From: an uncultured Schlesneria sp.
GTDB lineage: Bacteria > Planctomycetota > Planctomycetia > Planctomycetales > Planctomycetaceae
DNA length: 64,000 bases
Direction of reading: 5' to 3'
Assembly (NCBI GenBank): GCA_903834925.1
Contig: CAILLA010000011.1
Location: 1 to 64,000, forward strand
The notes under the pieces were generated by a model that was given only the letters and a program-made list of their open reading frames with translations, ran no database searches and was not told the DNA's origin. Positions 47,044-54,834 of this stretch are shown piece after piece. Each line of letters opens with the position of its first letter. The first letter of the stretch is position 1. A program made the translations under genes and the position numbers.

Positions 47044-47541
47044 ATGGCTCAATTAGAAAAGATTTGCACGTTCCACCTGGATGGCCTGTATTTGGGGATC
47101 GACGTGAATGAAGTTCACGAAGTTCTACCGACGCAGACGTTGACTCCGGTTCCGTTAGCGCATCCCATCGTTGCGGGGTTGATCAACATGCGGGGTCAAA
47201 TCGTCGTGGCAATTGACTTTCGTCGGTTTCTACGGCGGCAAGCCCCTTCAGTCGATCAGCGACAGCCAATCAACGTCATCGTGAGGAATGGGACCAATTG
47301 TATGAGTCTTCTCGTCGACGATATTGGCGACGTCATTGAAGTGGACTCGCGGTTATTCACGAAGCCACCCGATACAACCGCGACAGAAACACGAAGCCTC
47401 TTTCGCGGAGCGTATCAACTTCCCTCACAATTGCTGTTAGTCTTCGATACACTTCGGGCGATCGAAGCCATCGTGTCGCAGGCGACTTCCCGGATGCTAC
47501 AATCGGGACATGAATCGAATCCGCATTCTGATCGTCGATGA
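47044..47541 (+). CDS. cheW: CheW coupling protein
   Basis: ATG 47044 (MAQLEKICTFHLDG) starts 12 bases after the receptor stop. The 165-residue protein is a single CheW domain (YLGIDVNEVHEVLPTQ; GLINMRGQIVVAIDFRRFL; LLVDDIGDVIEVD), which links receptors to CheA. Its last 32 bases overlap the cheB gene, so the two are translationally coupled. The C-terminal ~20 residues are polar and longer than usual. Confidence 0.95.
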   Translation: MAQLEKICTFHLDGLYLGIDVNEVHEVLPTQTLTPVPLAHPIVAGLINMRGQIVVAIDFRRFLRRQAPSVDQRQPINVIVRNGTNCMSLLVDDIGDVIEVDSRLFTKPPDTTATETRSLFRGAYQLPSQLLLVFDTLRAIEAIVSQATSRMLQSGHESNPHSDRR

Positions 47542-48631
47542 GTCCTCCGTCAGTCGAGACGCACTCAGAAGAATTCTGAGTGCGGATGACGATTTGGATC
47601 TTGTTGCCGTCACAGGGAGCGGTAAAGTCGCACTTGCCAGATTGACCGAACTGAATCCCGATGTGGTCTTGCTCGACGTGATCGAGCCCGAAAAAGAAGG
47701 CTTAAAAACACTGGCGGCCTTCCGTCAAAAGGCCCCTTCGCTGCCGATCGTCATCTTCAGTCAATTGGCCGATCGCGGTTCACAGGTCACGGTCGATGCT
47801 CTATTGCTCGGTGTAAACGATTACTTAAAGAAACCTGAATCGCATGTGGTACTCGAAAGCTGCATTCGTAACGAATTGACGACGAAGATCAAGAAACTTA
47901 GTACACATCGATCGGGTCAAACGGGTTTTCGTCCGAGCGAAGGATCGGCCGTGCTTGGACGGAGTCCAATTGCTGCCAATCAGTCCCGCGCAGCAAACGC
48001 CGCAATCGAAGCAAAGAGCAGCCAGCCGGGTTCAACTCCGCAAGTCGAACTTGTGGCGATTGCCGCATCCACAGGCGGCCCGAACGCACTGGCAAGTCTG
48101 CTCTCTTCACTGCCGCGTTCGTTCGTCACACCAATGATTATTGTCCAACATATGGGTGCCGGGTTTACCACCAGCCTTGCCGAAAGCTTAAGCCGCCAGT
48201 CAGGCAGAATCGTTCGAGAAGTCGAAAGTCCCCAGACATTAACAGAAGGATCAATCTGGATTGCACCAGGCGGACGACACGTCACGGTGACTAAGCGAGG
48301 AAACGTCATTCAGGTCGCACCGAACGACGAACCAGAAGTGAATGGTTGTCGCCCGTCGGCAGATATGCTGTTTCGATCGGTCGCTGCGACGGTCGGTGCT
48401 CATTGTCTGGCCGTCGTTCTGACCGGAATGGGAAATGACGGCCTCGAGGGAAGTCGAGCGATTAAGCAGGCAGGTGGATCAATCCTTGCTCAGGACGAAG
48501 CGAGTAGCATCGTCTGGGGAATGCCCGGTCAGGTCGTAACAGCCGGACTGGCGGACATGGTACTGCCATTGAATGATATCTCTCGGCACCTCAGCCGGTT
48601 CGTGAATTCGAGGGGCATGAATGCTGGATAA
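47510..48631 (+). CDS. cheB: Chemotaxis methylesterase CheB
   Basis: Residues 1-125 are a receiver (RILIVDESSVSRDALR, phospho-acceptor in VVLLDVIEPEKEG, Lys in YLKKPES). After a linker, residues ~180-365 form the CheB esterase with catalytic Ser (IAASTGGPNAL), His (VQHMGAGF) and Asp (LTGMGNDGLEG). It removes methyl groups from receptor glutamates when phosphorylated by CheA. The 373-residue length is normal. Start ATG 47510 lies inside cheW; its end overlaps cheR by 11 bases. Confidence 0.96.
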   Translation: MNRIRILIVDESSVSRDALRRILSADDDLDLVAVTGSGKVALARLTELNPDVVLLDVIEPEKEGLKTLAAFRQKAPSLPIVIFSQLADRGSQVTVDALLLGVNDYLKKPESHVVLESCIRNELTTKIKKLSTHRSGQTGFRPSEGSAVLGRSPIAANQSRAANAAIEAKSSQPGSTPQVELVAIAASTGGPNALASLLSSLPRSFVTPMIIVQHMGAGFTTSLAESLSRQSGRIVREVESPQTLTEGSIWIAPGGRHVTVTKRGNVIQVAPNDEPEVNGCRPSADMLFRSVAATVGAHCLAVVLTGMGNDGLEGSRAIKQAGGSILAQDEASSIVWGMPGQVVTAGLADMVLPLNDISRHLSRFVNSRGMNAG

Positions 48632-49421
48632 AAACGGATTTGCGTTCATCTGCCAATTTCTCGAACAACAGGCCGGTATCGCGATTGAGGCGGACCAGGA
48701 CCAGTTCGTCGCTTGTCGGCTACTTCCCGTCGCACAGAAGCACGGGTTCGATTCCCTCGAATCGATGATTGTTCAGCTTCAAAATCGACGCGAGCGACAC
48801 TTAATTCAGGACGTGATCGAGTCATTAATCACCCATGAAACGTCGTTCTTTCGGGATGCGCATTATTTTGATGAGCTGACAGAGCGAATTTTGCCGCGTC
48901 TGATCGCTCGCCGCACTTCGGAACGTCGACTGTCGATCTGGTGCGCCGCTTGTTCCACAGGCCAGGAAGCCTATAGCGTGGCCATGATTCTGCGTGAACG
49001 GTTCGCTCAACAATTGAATGACTGGCACATCGAACTATTAGCGACGGACCTGTCCGAGATCTCGCTGCAACAAGCTCAGACCGGCCGCTTTACCGAAGTC
49101 GAAGTCCGACGAGGTTTATCCGTTCCCAGGCTGACTCAACACTTTCGCCAGGATGGTGACGGTTGGCAGATCGACGACCGCTTGAAACGAATGGTCAGAT
49201 TTGAGCAATTGAACCTGACCAACGTCTGGCCACCGTTTTCATCAATGGATTTAATTCTGCTGAGAAACGTACTGGTCTATATGAGTCCAGCCACGCGCCA
49301 GAAGATACTGACGCGCATGCAGCGCGTGTTGCACTCCGACGGTTGTCTGATTCTAGGAAGTTCCGAATCTTCGAGCATTCCCGACGCCCGTTTCGCGACG
49401 GTCCGGCCCAGTTCGAAATGA
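48621..49421 (+). CDS. cheR: Chemotaxis methyltransferase CheR
   Basis: The 266-residue protein has the CheR N-terminal helical domain and the SAM-binding domain: FRDAHYFDELTERILP, IWCAACSTGQEAYSVAMIL, LLATDLSEISLQQAQTGRF, and MDLILLRNVLVYMSPATRQKIL. It methylates receptor glutamates with S-adenosylmethionine. It is the last gene of the chemosensory operon and overlaps cheB. The C terminus (SSSIPDARFATVRPSSK) is slightly shorter than in typical CheR, which usually adds a few residues after the RF motif. Confidence 0.95.
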   Translation: MLDKNGFAFICQFLEQQAGIAIEADQDQFVACRLLPVAQKHGFDSLESMIVQLQNRRERHLIQDVIESLITHETSFFRDAHYFDELTERILPRLIARRTSERRLSIWCAACSTGQEAYSVAMILRERFAQQLNDWHIELLATDLSEISLQQAQTGRFTEVEVRRGLSVPRLTQHFRQDGDGWQIDDRLKRMVRFEQLNLTNVWPPFSSMDLILLRNVLVYMSPATRQKILTRMQRVLHSDGCLILGSSESSSIPDARFATVRPSSK

Positions 49422-49745
49422 CAATTCCTCGGTTGTACGAGTGGTCTCCTCTTGTGCGCGGTCTCCCGACCCCGCACAGGCGACCGACCGAAGGTCTTCT
49501 CTTTCTGACGGCCTTGCTTCTGGTTTTGTCGGTGGCGTCGAGATTGAATATCGGGGTTCAGTGTCGCCGTGGTCAGTCGCATAACAAATGTGGGAGCTGA
49601 ATTCCAAAAATCATTTTCAAGCAATAAGATCACTAAGCATGAATTTCATCGCGGGCTGCGAGCCGGACGCCAAATGTGATCTTGGGCGACGGCCTTGACC
49701 CGATCAGCTCAACCGATCAATCCAACCCATTCTGATACAACCATC
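49422..49745. other. Gap after the chemosensory operon
   Basis: I see no gene, no clear terminator and no repeat in this stretch. It may hold the transcript end of the chemosensory operon and upstream sequence for the small frame at 49746. Confidence 0.4.
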
Positions 49746-49973
49746 ATGAAAACAAAATCGTACCGTTCGTCTGTCGTATTCGTTGCCGCTGCCGTTCTCA
49801 CTGGGCGCCGTTACTTCTTCGAACTGACAACCAGCCCCAATGTTTTATGGGCCGACCTCACAAAGTTCGATCTGAGCTCGGGTGCTCCAGTTTTGACCCT
49901 CAATCCTGAGGATTTGGCGTTGTCAGGCGATGTGACAAGCGGCTTCCAAAAAGCGGTAAAAGCTCCCTTCTGA
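49746..49973 (+). CDS. Short hypothetical frame, possible gene remnant
   Basis: The 75-residue frame begins MKTKSYRSSVVFVAAAVLTG, which looks like a signal peptide, but continues RRYFFELTTSPNVLW without a clear cleavage site. The rest (TLNPEDLALSGDVTSGF) matches nothing I recognise. There is no strong ribosome site. A decayed secreted-protein gene is as likely as a real small gene. The following ~100 bases (49974-50075) are empty. Confidence 0.3.
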   Translation: MKTKSYRSSVVFVAAAVLTGRRYFFELTTSPNVLWADLTKFDLSSGAPVLTLNPEDLALSGDVTSGFQKAVKAPF

Positions 49974-50075
49974 CGAGACCTTGACCGTGGGGATTGAATG
50001 CTATTCAGGCAGTCCCCGATGCAGGTGGTGCCTGGGTGAACTCCAGACTGGTCGGCGACGGGTTACTCCGTGTAA

Positions 50076-50633
50076 TCACAGCTTCGTGATCCGATCTCCC
50101 ACTTGAACGTCACCCGCTTCAATAACTTTGGCGTAGATTCCCCGGAGTCGGAGTTGCTTTCCCATCGGAGAATTTACAAAAGCGAGAGCCGGGGAACCAA
50201 AGCGTCGACTGAACTTGCCACATCCGTTGTGGGGTTGTTCGGTGATTTCAATGACACATTCGCCAATGCGCAATAATTGGCCCGCCTGAAGGTTGTCCTG
50301 GCTGAGATCCAAATCAACAAAAAGATTGTCTCCCGCCAATTCCCAGCGATGTTTTTCGCCCGCCAGCAGGTTGATCATTCGGGAGTTCATAATACAGATT
50401 TGAACATCGGGGTGAGGGCTGCCATCCGGCAGTTTCAACCAACAACCTCGTGCCCACGCATCCCCTTCTGTTCCCCCTTCGGGACTGAGACGACATCGCT
50501 GCAAACTGAGCCGTTCTTCCGATCCGGGACGAATGACAATTGCTTCAAGCAATCCGTTGTCGGACGGAGACTTTCTGACCTCCGCCAATCCTTCCAAGAT
50601 TTCCATTTCCGTTCGGTGTGTGACAGATGACAT
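50076..50633 (-). CDS. MOSC-domain protein
   Basis: The 185-residue product fits a stand-alone MOSC domain: VIRPGSEERLSLQRCRLSPEGG at the start and ITEQPHNGCGKFSRRFGSPAL with the conserved Cys that binds sulfur or molybdenum cofactor in this superfamily. Stand-alone MOSC proteins act in metal-sulfur or molybdopterin-dependent chemistry; substrate unknown. It is cytoplasmic (no signal) and lies 12 bases after the 49-residue protein, in the same transcript as the acetyltransferase. Confidence 0.88.
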   Translation of the reverse strand: MSSVTHRTEMEILEGLAEVRKSPSDNGLLEAIVIRPGSEERLSLQRCRLSPEGGTEGDAWARGCWLKLPDGSPHPDVQICIMNSRMINLLAGEKHRWELAGDNLFVDLDLSQDNLQAGQLLRIGECVIEITEQPHNGCGKFSRRFGSPALAFVNSPMGKQLRLRGIYAKVIEAGDVQVGDRITKL

Positions 50634-50645
50634 AAGACGCTTTCT

Positions 50646-50795
50646 TTAATTGGCAGTCCACGCTTTTTTCCACTCAAGGTTGTCGAGTTGATCTCCGGTC
50701 CAGATTTCGGTTGTCTCGTAAATCGGACTGTCACCTTCGGTGACGACACTCACGACAACTCTCCATCGTGACCGTAAATTCAATTCGTCTTTCAT
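50646..50795 (-). CDS. Small 49-residue protein, translationally coupled
   Basis: The start ATG at 50793-50795 overlaps the acetyltransferase stop as ATGA, a typical coupling arrangement. The product begins MKDELNLRSRWRVVVSVV and ends LDNLEWKKAWTAN, with a charged, beta-like centre (SPIYETTEIWTGD). It ends 12 bases before the MOSC gene. It has no recognisable family or signal peptide. The coupling and clean placement between two genes are the support. Confidence 0.5.
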   Translation of the reverse strand: MKDELNLRSRWRVVVSVVTEGDSPIYETTEIWTGDQLDNLEWKKAWTAN

Positions 50796-51349
50796 TCCGT
50801 AATCTCTCGTAGGACGCGGCACGGATTTCCCGCAGCGACCACTCCATCTGGGATGTCCCTTGTAACGACACTTCCAGCCCCGATGACGGTTTTCGACCCG
50901 ATCTTTACTCCTGGGCAGATTATCGCGCCACCCCCAACCCACACATTGGAACCGATTTCGATGGGCTTGCCAAATTCCTGTTTCCGACGCAGTTCGGCGT
51001 TGAGTGGATGCGTAGCAGTGTAGATCTGGACCGCAGGGCCGAACAGCGTGTAGTCCCCAATCGTGACCAGACACACGTCGAGAACGACGCAGTTGAAGTT
51101 AAAGTAAACTCGCTCACCCAATTGGATATTCGACCCGTAATCACAATAGAAGGGAGGCTGCATCCACACCGACTCACCCCCCTTTCCGAAGAGCTCAATC
51201 AAGATTCGGCGGCGAGCCTCTTGTTCGCTCTCACGAGTCGTATTCAGCGTTTGGATCAAGTCTCGGGCACGTTCCCTCGCCTGAGCTAACTCTGGATCGA
51301 ATGGATCGTAAAGTTCCCCCGCCAGCATCTTTTCTTTTTCGCTCTGCAT
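50792..51349 (-). CDS. Maltose/galactoside-type O-acetyltransferase
   Basis: The 185-residue protein begins MQSEKEKMLAGELYDPFDPEL, the typical N terminus of maltose acetyltransferase (Maa) and LacA/NodL relatives. The left-handed beta-helix follows, with hexapeptide repeats (GSNIQLGERVYFNFN; IGSNVWVGGGAIICPGVKIG; IGAGSVVTRDIP) and the catalytic His in YTATHPLNAELR. It transfers acetyl from acetyl-CoA to a sugar hydroxyl in the cytoplasm. Length is normal. Its stop overlaps the next small gene. Confidence 0.93.
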   Translation of the reverse strand: MQSEKEKMLAGELYDPFDPELAQARERARDLIQTLNTTRESEQEARRRILIELFGKGGESVWMQPPFYCDYGSNIQLGERVYFNFNCVVLDVCLVTIGDYTLFGPAVQIYTATHPLNAELRRKQEFGKPIEIGSNVWVGGGAIICPGVKIGSKTVIGAGSVVTRDIPDGVVAAGNPCRVLREITE

Positions 51350-51548
51350 TTGCTACTCCTGAATCATGTATCGCGGAACGACGCACCTGATGATCATGGC
51401 AACAATGTTTTTCTCGTGCGGTCGAATCCTGACGCCGCCAAGTGAATCATACGACGGCTATGTTGGCGTCAGGGAATTTCTTTCGTAAAGCCTCGAATCG
51501 AATCCCTTGCTCCGCTCTTGAAACTGGCAGTGTCGCAATCCGGTCACG

Positions 51549-53930
51549 TCACTTGTCGGAAGTGAGTGGTCTGCCATTCACGGTATAGATCAGTTTCTCT
51601 GCCAAGGGTGCGATCGGTTTGCTGTCCAGGATTTTCCCACGGCAGACAACAGCGACACTTTTCGGCTGGCTGGATTCGGGAATGTTGACATGGAACTTGT
51701 TCATGACTTTGGCACTGAGTCGATGGCTGGCCAGGCGGAAACGCATTTGGCCCTCGGCAGTTTCGACCAGCAGGTGGCAGTCCAGCTCGCTCGACTCACC
51801 GCGATCATCGCTGTATGGGAATCCATATGCTCCATGCAGAGCGGGGTAGATATAGCTCTTCAATTCGTCTTGCGGGTCATAATAACCGACCAGTGTTGTC
51901 ACGGGCACGCCAAACGCCTGAGGTTTTCGCTCGACCGACAGGTCTACCCCCGTCCCCGGCTTCCACCGCTTTCCATCGGAGACATAGCTTTTTTTGAAAC
52001 CACGGGGAACGGCAATCGGAGTGCCATTCAGGAACAGCGTGCTTCCGTAGCTGGCCCCATGATTGATGGCTACGCTACGTCCGCGATTTGCGACCGAGGC
52101 CGCCGGGACATGAATATTTTTGGTCCAGTCGCCATCGGCCATGGTCACATTCACGCGATCGTATTCGGACAGTAGTGAGGCCATCTTTTCTTCGTTGAAA
52201 TCGCTGACCGAGGCGGTGATCTGTGATCCGACATCAATCTTGTGATGGAATGGCTCCATCTTCCCTTTTTCGTCGTTCCACTTGCTGAATCCGGTCGGCG
52301 AGCTGGCATCGAATACCGCTTTGCTTTCAAGGAAACGCTGGATGATGGCCGCTGTATTGGGGGTATAAAGCGTGAAGCGGATGAAGCTCGATTGCGGCGC
52401 TCCACCCGCCATCGCGTCCAGTCCGAACGAGCGACCGTCGAACGGGCTTTGGCACTGGCCCTCCAGGCAGGTCTCCTTGCCGCTACGAATCGGTGAGAAA
52501 TTCGGGATGAAGCGGTTCTTGTCAGCGTCCCAGCCCCAGGTGGAGTTGATCTGATCGGCACTGCGGTGCACGGACCCCTGGAATCCGCCCACATAATGGC
52601 CGAGACCGTAGTTGTGACCCACTTCGTGGCTGAACTCGTTGTGCAGCGAGTCATCAAGAGTCACGATGCCACCGCCGCCCGATCCACCGTGTACAACGAG
52701 ACCGGCTGCATATTTGCCGACGCTGTTGTGGGCTGCCAGTTGGGCGACCACATAGGGGTGGCTCTCTTCCCCCTCGCCGGCAGTACTGTTGATGCCGTAA
52801 TTGGCATTGTCGATGCCCAGGGAGATCAACTCCTTACCAATACGTTGGCGCATAGTGCCGTTGTGCCAGTCACCTTTGCTCGGATCGTGATCGGTCAGCA
52901 AAGTCCCGTCAGGCAGCATCACTTCGGGCAGGGAAAGTGGAGCGTATTGGCTCACGATCAACCGGCTAGTGGGGACGGTCTGGAAGTATTCCCGATGGGC
53001 TGCGGGATCACCGGCGAAATGGAACTGGTCGCGGGGCGGGGTCAGCATTCCGACGTCAATCGTATGAATGAGCAATTCCGTGGGTGCGCCGACTTTGAGA
53101 TTGGCCAGCGTGCCGCTCAGGTCGCCCTGTCGAATCCGCAGTGTCAGGCCGTGGACAATCCATTCTGCTGGCAGCACACCGGTCCAGGTATCGTTGGCAT
53201 ACCTGATCCCTTGGTTCTCCAGATCGCTTTCCAGAATCCACTGGCCATGCACTGATTTAAAAAACAAGGTTTGGCCGCGCGAGATCGCGACGGTACGGCT
53301 ACCGTAGTGAACGGTCGACTCATAGCCAGCATTCGAGCGGACGCGAAGAAACTTCCCGTCGAGCTCTGTGCCGCTCGGAACATAAATGTTGCGGACCCAT
53401 TGACCGTCAGCAGTCTGGATCTCCATCAGCGTGTTCTGCTTCAGCCGCCCATGAAGGAACGTCGCTTCCGCCTCGCTCAACCTCTGCAGGTCTAGCCTAT
53501 TGTTGATGAAGCTGCCGGCCGCATCTGGCACAGTGAAATCAATTTTCTCTTCCGGTATGCCGTCCAGGTCATAGGCGGTTTTAGGTAGCTTCTCCGGTGG
53601 ATCGAGACTCAGCGAGCCAAGCAGCCTCCCCCCTTTGTCACGAGCGGTGACTTCCATAGACGAAGTGCCATTCTGCTTCAATGGCTGCACCAGCAAAAGG
53701 CACTTGCGTTGACTGATCAGGTGCGGCTGGTTGTCTCCCTTGCGAGGATTGACCGGAATTATCTGGCTCTGGGCGAATCGGACTTGCGCGGACAAAGATC
53801 CCTGCAAATCGTTGGTCGGAGCGGTCATATTGAAGACCAGCGGCTTTGCTGCCGGATCAGCCGCGAACAAAGAATCCCACATCAACGCCGCCGCGATCAA
53901 TCCGGCAACTGTTCTGGCAGAAATACTCAC
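51549..53930 (-). CDS. Secreted M66 (StcE/TagA-like) zinc metalloprotease
   Basis: A signal peptide (VAGLIAAALMWDSLFA) starts the 793-residue protein. The zinc site HEVGHNYGLGHYVGG near residue 435 has the HExxHxxGxxH pattern and the flanking NEFSHE and GGF typical of Peptidase_M66. StcE and TagA of pathogenic Gammaproteobacteria cleave mucin-type glycoproteins. Two related ~85-residue modules are visible before and after the catalytic domain (NTLMEIQTADGQWVRNIYVP near 165; VNVTMADGDWTKNIHVPA near 590), resembling the accessory domains of StcE. A secreted protease acting on external glycoproteins is likely. A small secreted protein is encoded 49 bases upstream in the same transcript. Horizontal origin is possible but not shown by base composition here. 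Confidence 0.9.
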   Translation of the reverse strand: MSISARTVAGLIAAALMWDSLFAADPAAKPLVFNMTAPTNDLQGSLSAQVRFAQSQIIPVNPRKGDNQPHLISQRKCLLLVQPLKQNGTSSMEVTARDKGGRLLGSLSLDPPEKLPKTAYDLDGIPEEKIDFTVPDAAGSFINNRLDLQRLSEAEATFLHGRLKQNTLMEIQTADGQWVRNIYVPSGTELDGKFLRVRSNAGYESTVHYGSRTVAISRGQTLFFKSVHGQWILESDLENQGIRYANDTWTGVLPAEWIVHGLTLRIRQGDLSGTLANLKVGAPTELLIHTIDVGMLTPPRDQFHFAGDPAAHREYFQTVPTSRLIVSQYAPLSLPEVMLPDGTLLTDHDPSKGDWHNGTMRQRIGKELISLGIDNANYGINSTAGEGEESHPYVVAQLAAHNSVGKYAAGLVVHGGSGGGGIVTLDDSLHNEFSHEVGHNYGLGHYVGGFQGSVHRSADQINSTWGWDADKNRFIPNFSPIRSGKETCLEGQCQSPFDGRSFGLDAMAGGAPQSSFIRFTLYTPNTAAIIQRFLESKAVFDASSPTGFSKWNDEKGKMEPFHHKIDVGSQITASVSDFNEEKMASLLSEYDRVNVTMADGDWTKNIHVPAASVANRGRSVAINHGASYGSTLFLNGTPIAVPRGFKKSYVSDGKRWKPGTGVDLSVERKPQAFGVPVTTLVGYYDPQDELKSYIYPALHGAYGFPYSDDRGESSELDCHLLVETAEGQMRFRLASHRLSAKVMNKFHVNIPESSQPKSVAVVCRGKILDSKPIAPLAEKLIYTVNGRPLTSDK

Positions 53931-53979
53931 GTTGGCTCTCGTTCCTGATGGTCGCGTGCGGACGGCAAGTCCCGGATCT

Positions 53980-54498
53980 TTACTTCGTGACTTTCGATAC
54001 CGGCGGTGACGCGATGGATGCTGGGGCTTCAGATGAATCTGCCGCCGGAGCTTTCTTTATAAACTTCTTGAGCGGAATCTGATAGTACCTCGCGCCGGCG
54101 GTTTGCGGCTTGCCGTCAAACGTCTGGGTGAGGATCCGAATCATGGCGCGGTCGGCAAACTTTTGGTCGATCTCCAATTGCCCCGTAAGTTTGCCGTCCT
54201 TGGTCGGTTTCAAATCGAATGTGGTATTCAAGAGATAGGTGCGACCGCCATCCGGTCTCAGATTACTGAAAGCCACCACGCTGACGGAATAAATTTGCTT
54301 GAGTCTCCCTTGATCAGCGAGAGTGAATGAGACGTTCAGCTTATCCCCACTTGCGGTCACCTTCCCATCGTACTTCAACCCCCATTCGTCCTTCGAAGGA
54401 CCAAGCTCATAAAAATGAGCCCAACCGAGGCTCGACATCAGGACAACTGCGACGACGACCAACATACCCGTCGCCATGGGTGAAAATCGAAAGCTCAT
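53980..54498 (-). CDS. Small secreted protein, partner of the M66 protease gene
   Basis: ATG 54498 (AGGTG eight bases upstream) gives 172 residues with a signal peptide (MLVVVAVVLMSSLGWAHFYEL). The body is beta-like (LNVSFTLADQGRLKQIYSVSVV; FDLKPTKDGKLTGQLEID) and the C terminus is Lys-, Pro- and Ser-rich. I do not recognise a family. Its stop is 49 bases from the protease start, so the pair is probably an operon; a role as inhibitor, chaperone or co-secreted factor is speculation. Confidence 0.75.
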   Translation of the reverse strand: MSFRFSPMATGMLVVVAVVLMSSLGWAHFYELGPSKDEWGLKYDGKVTASGDKLNVSFTLADQGRLKQIYSVSVVAFSNLRPDGGRTYLLNTTFDLKPTKDGKLTGQLEIDQKFADRAMIRILTQTFDGKPQTAGARYYQIPLKKFIKKAPAADSSEAPASIASPPVSKVTK

Positions 54499-54834
54499 GT
54501 CACATACACCTGATAAGTGGAATCGCTGTAGCCGATTCGAGAGTCGGAAGGCCAGCTTATGCACGTCGCGCGGTGCATTGGAGCTGTCAGCCAAAATTCG
54601 GGCAATATCAATTTGAATGCGGATATTCCCACCACGGGATCTCCGTTTCCCTGGCGCAGATAAAACGTTGATATAGCCAGACTTAGCCCATGTTGCCTAT
54701 ATTCGCGTTAAGAAAATTCGCTCGCAAAAAAGCAGTGCAAATCCATTGCCCCGTTCTCGAAACGGGCGGAGAACGATCAAGATCCATATGGTTAACTCCG
54801 TCAAACGAGGTCGCTTTGCATAAGGAGATCTGGC
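54499..54834. other. Divergent promoter region
   Basis: This gap separates the M66 operon from the 54835 gene. A short hairpin (CCCGTT-ctcga-AACGGG) is present near 54752. I see no gene and no convincing promoter boxes. Confidence 0.35.

Noticed and set aside
54752-54770. CCCGTT/AACGGG hairpin as a terminator
   Set aside because: It lies in a divergent promoter gap with no U-run and no upstream transcript to end on the plus strand.
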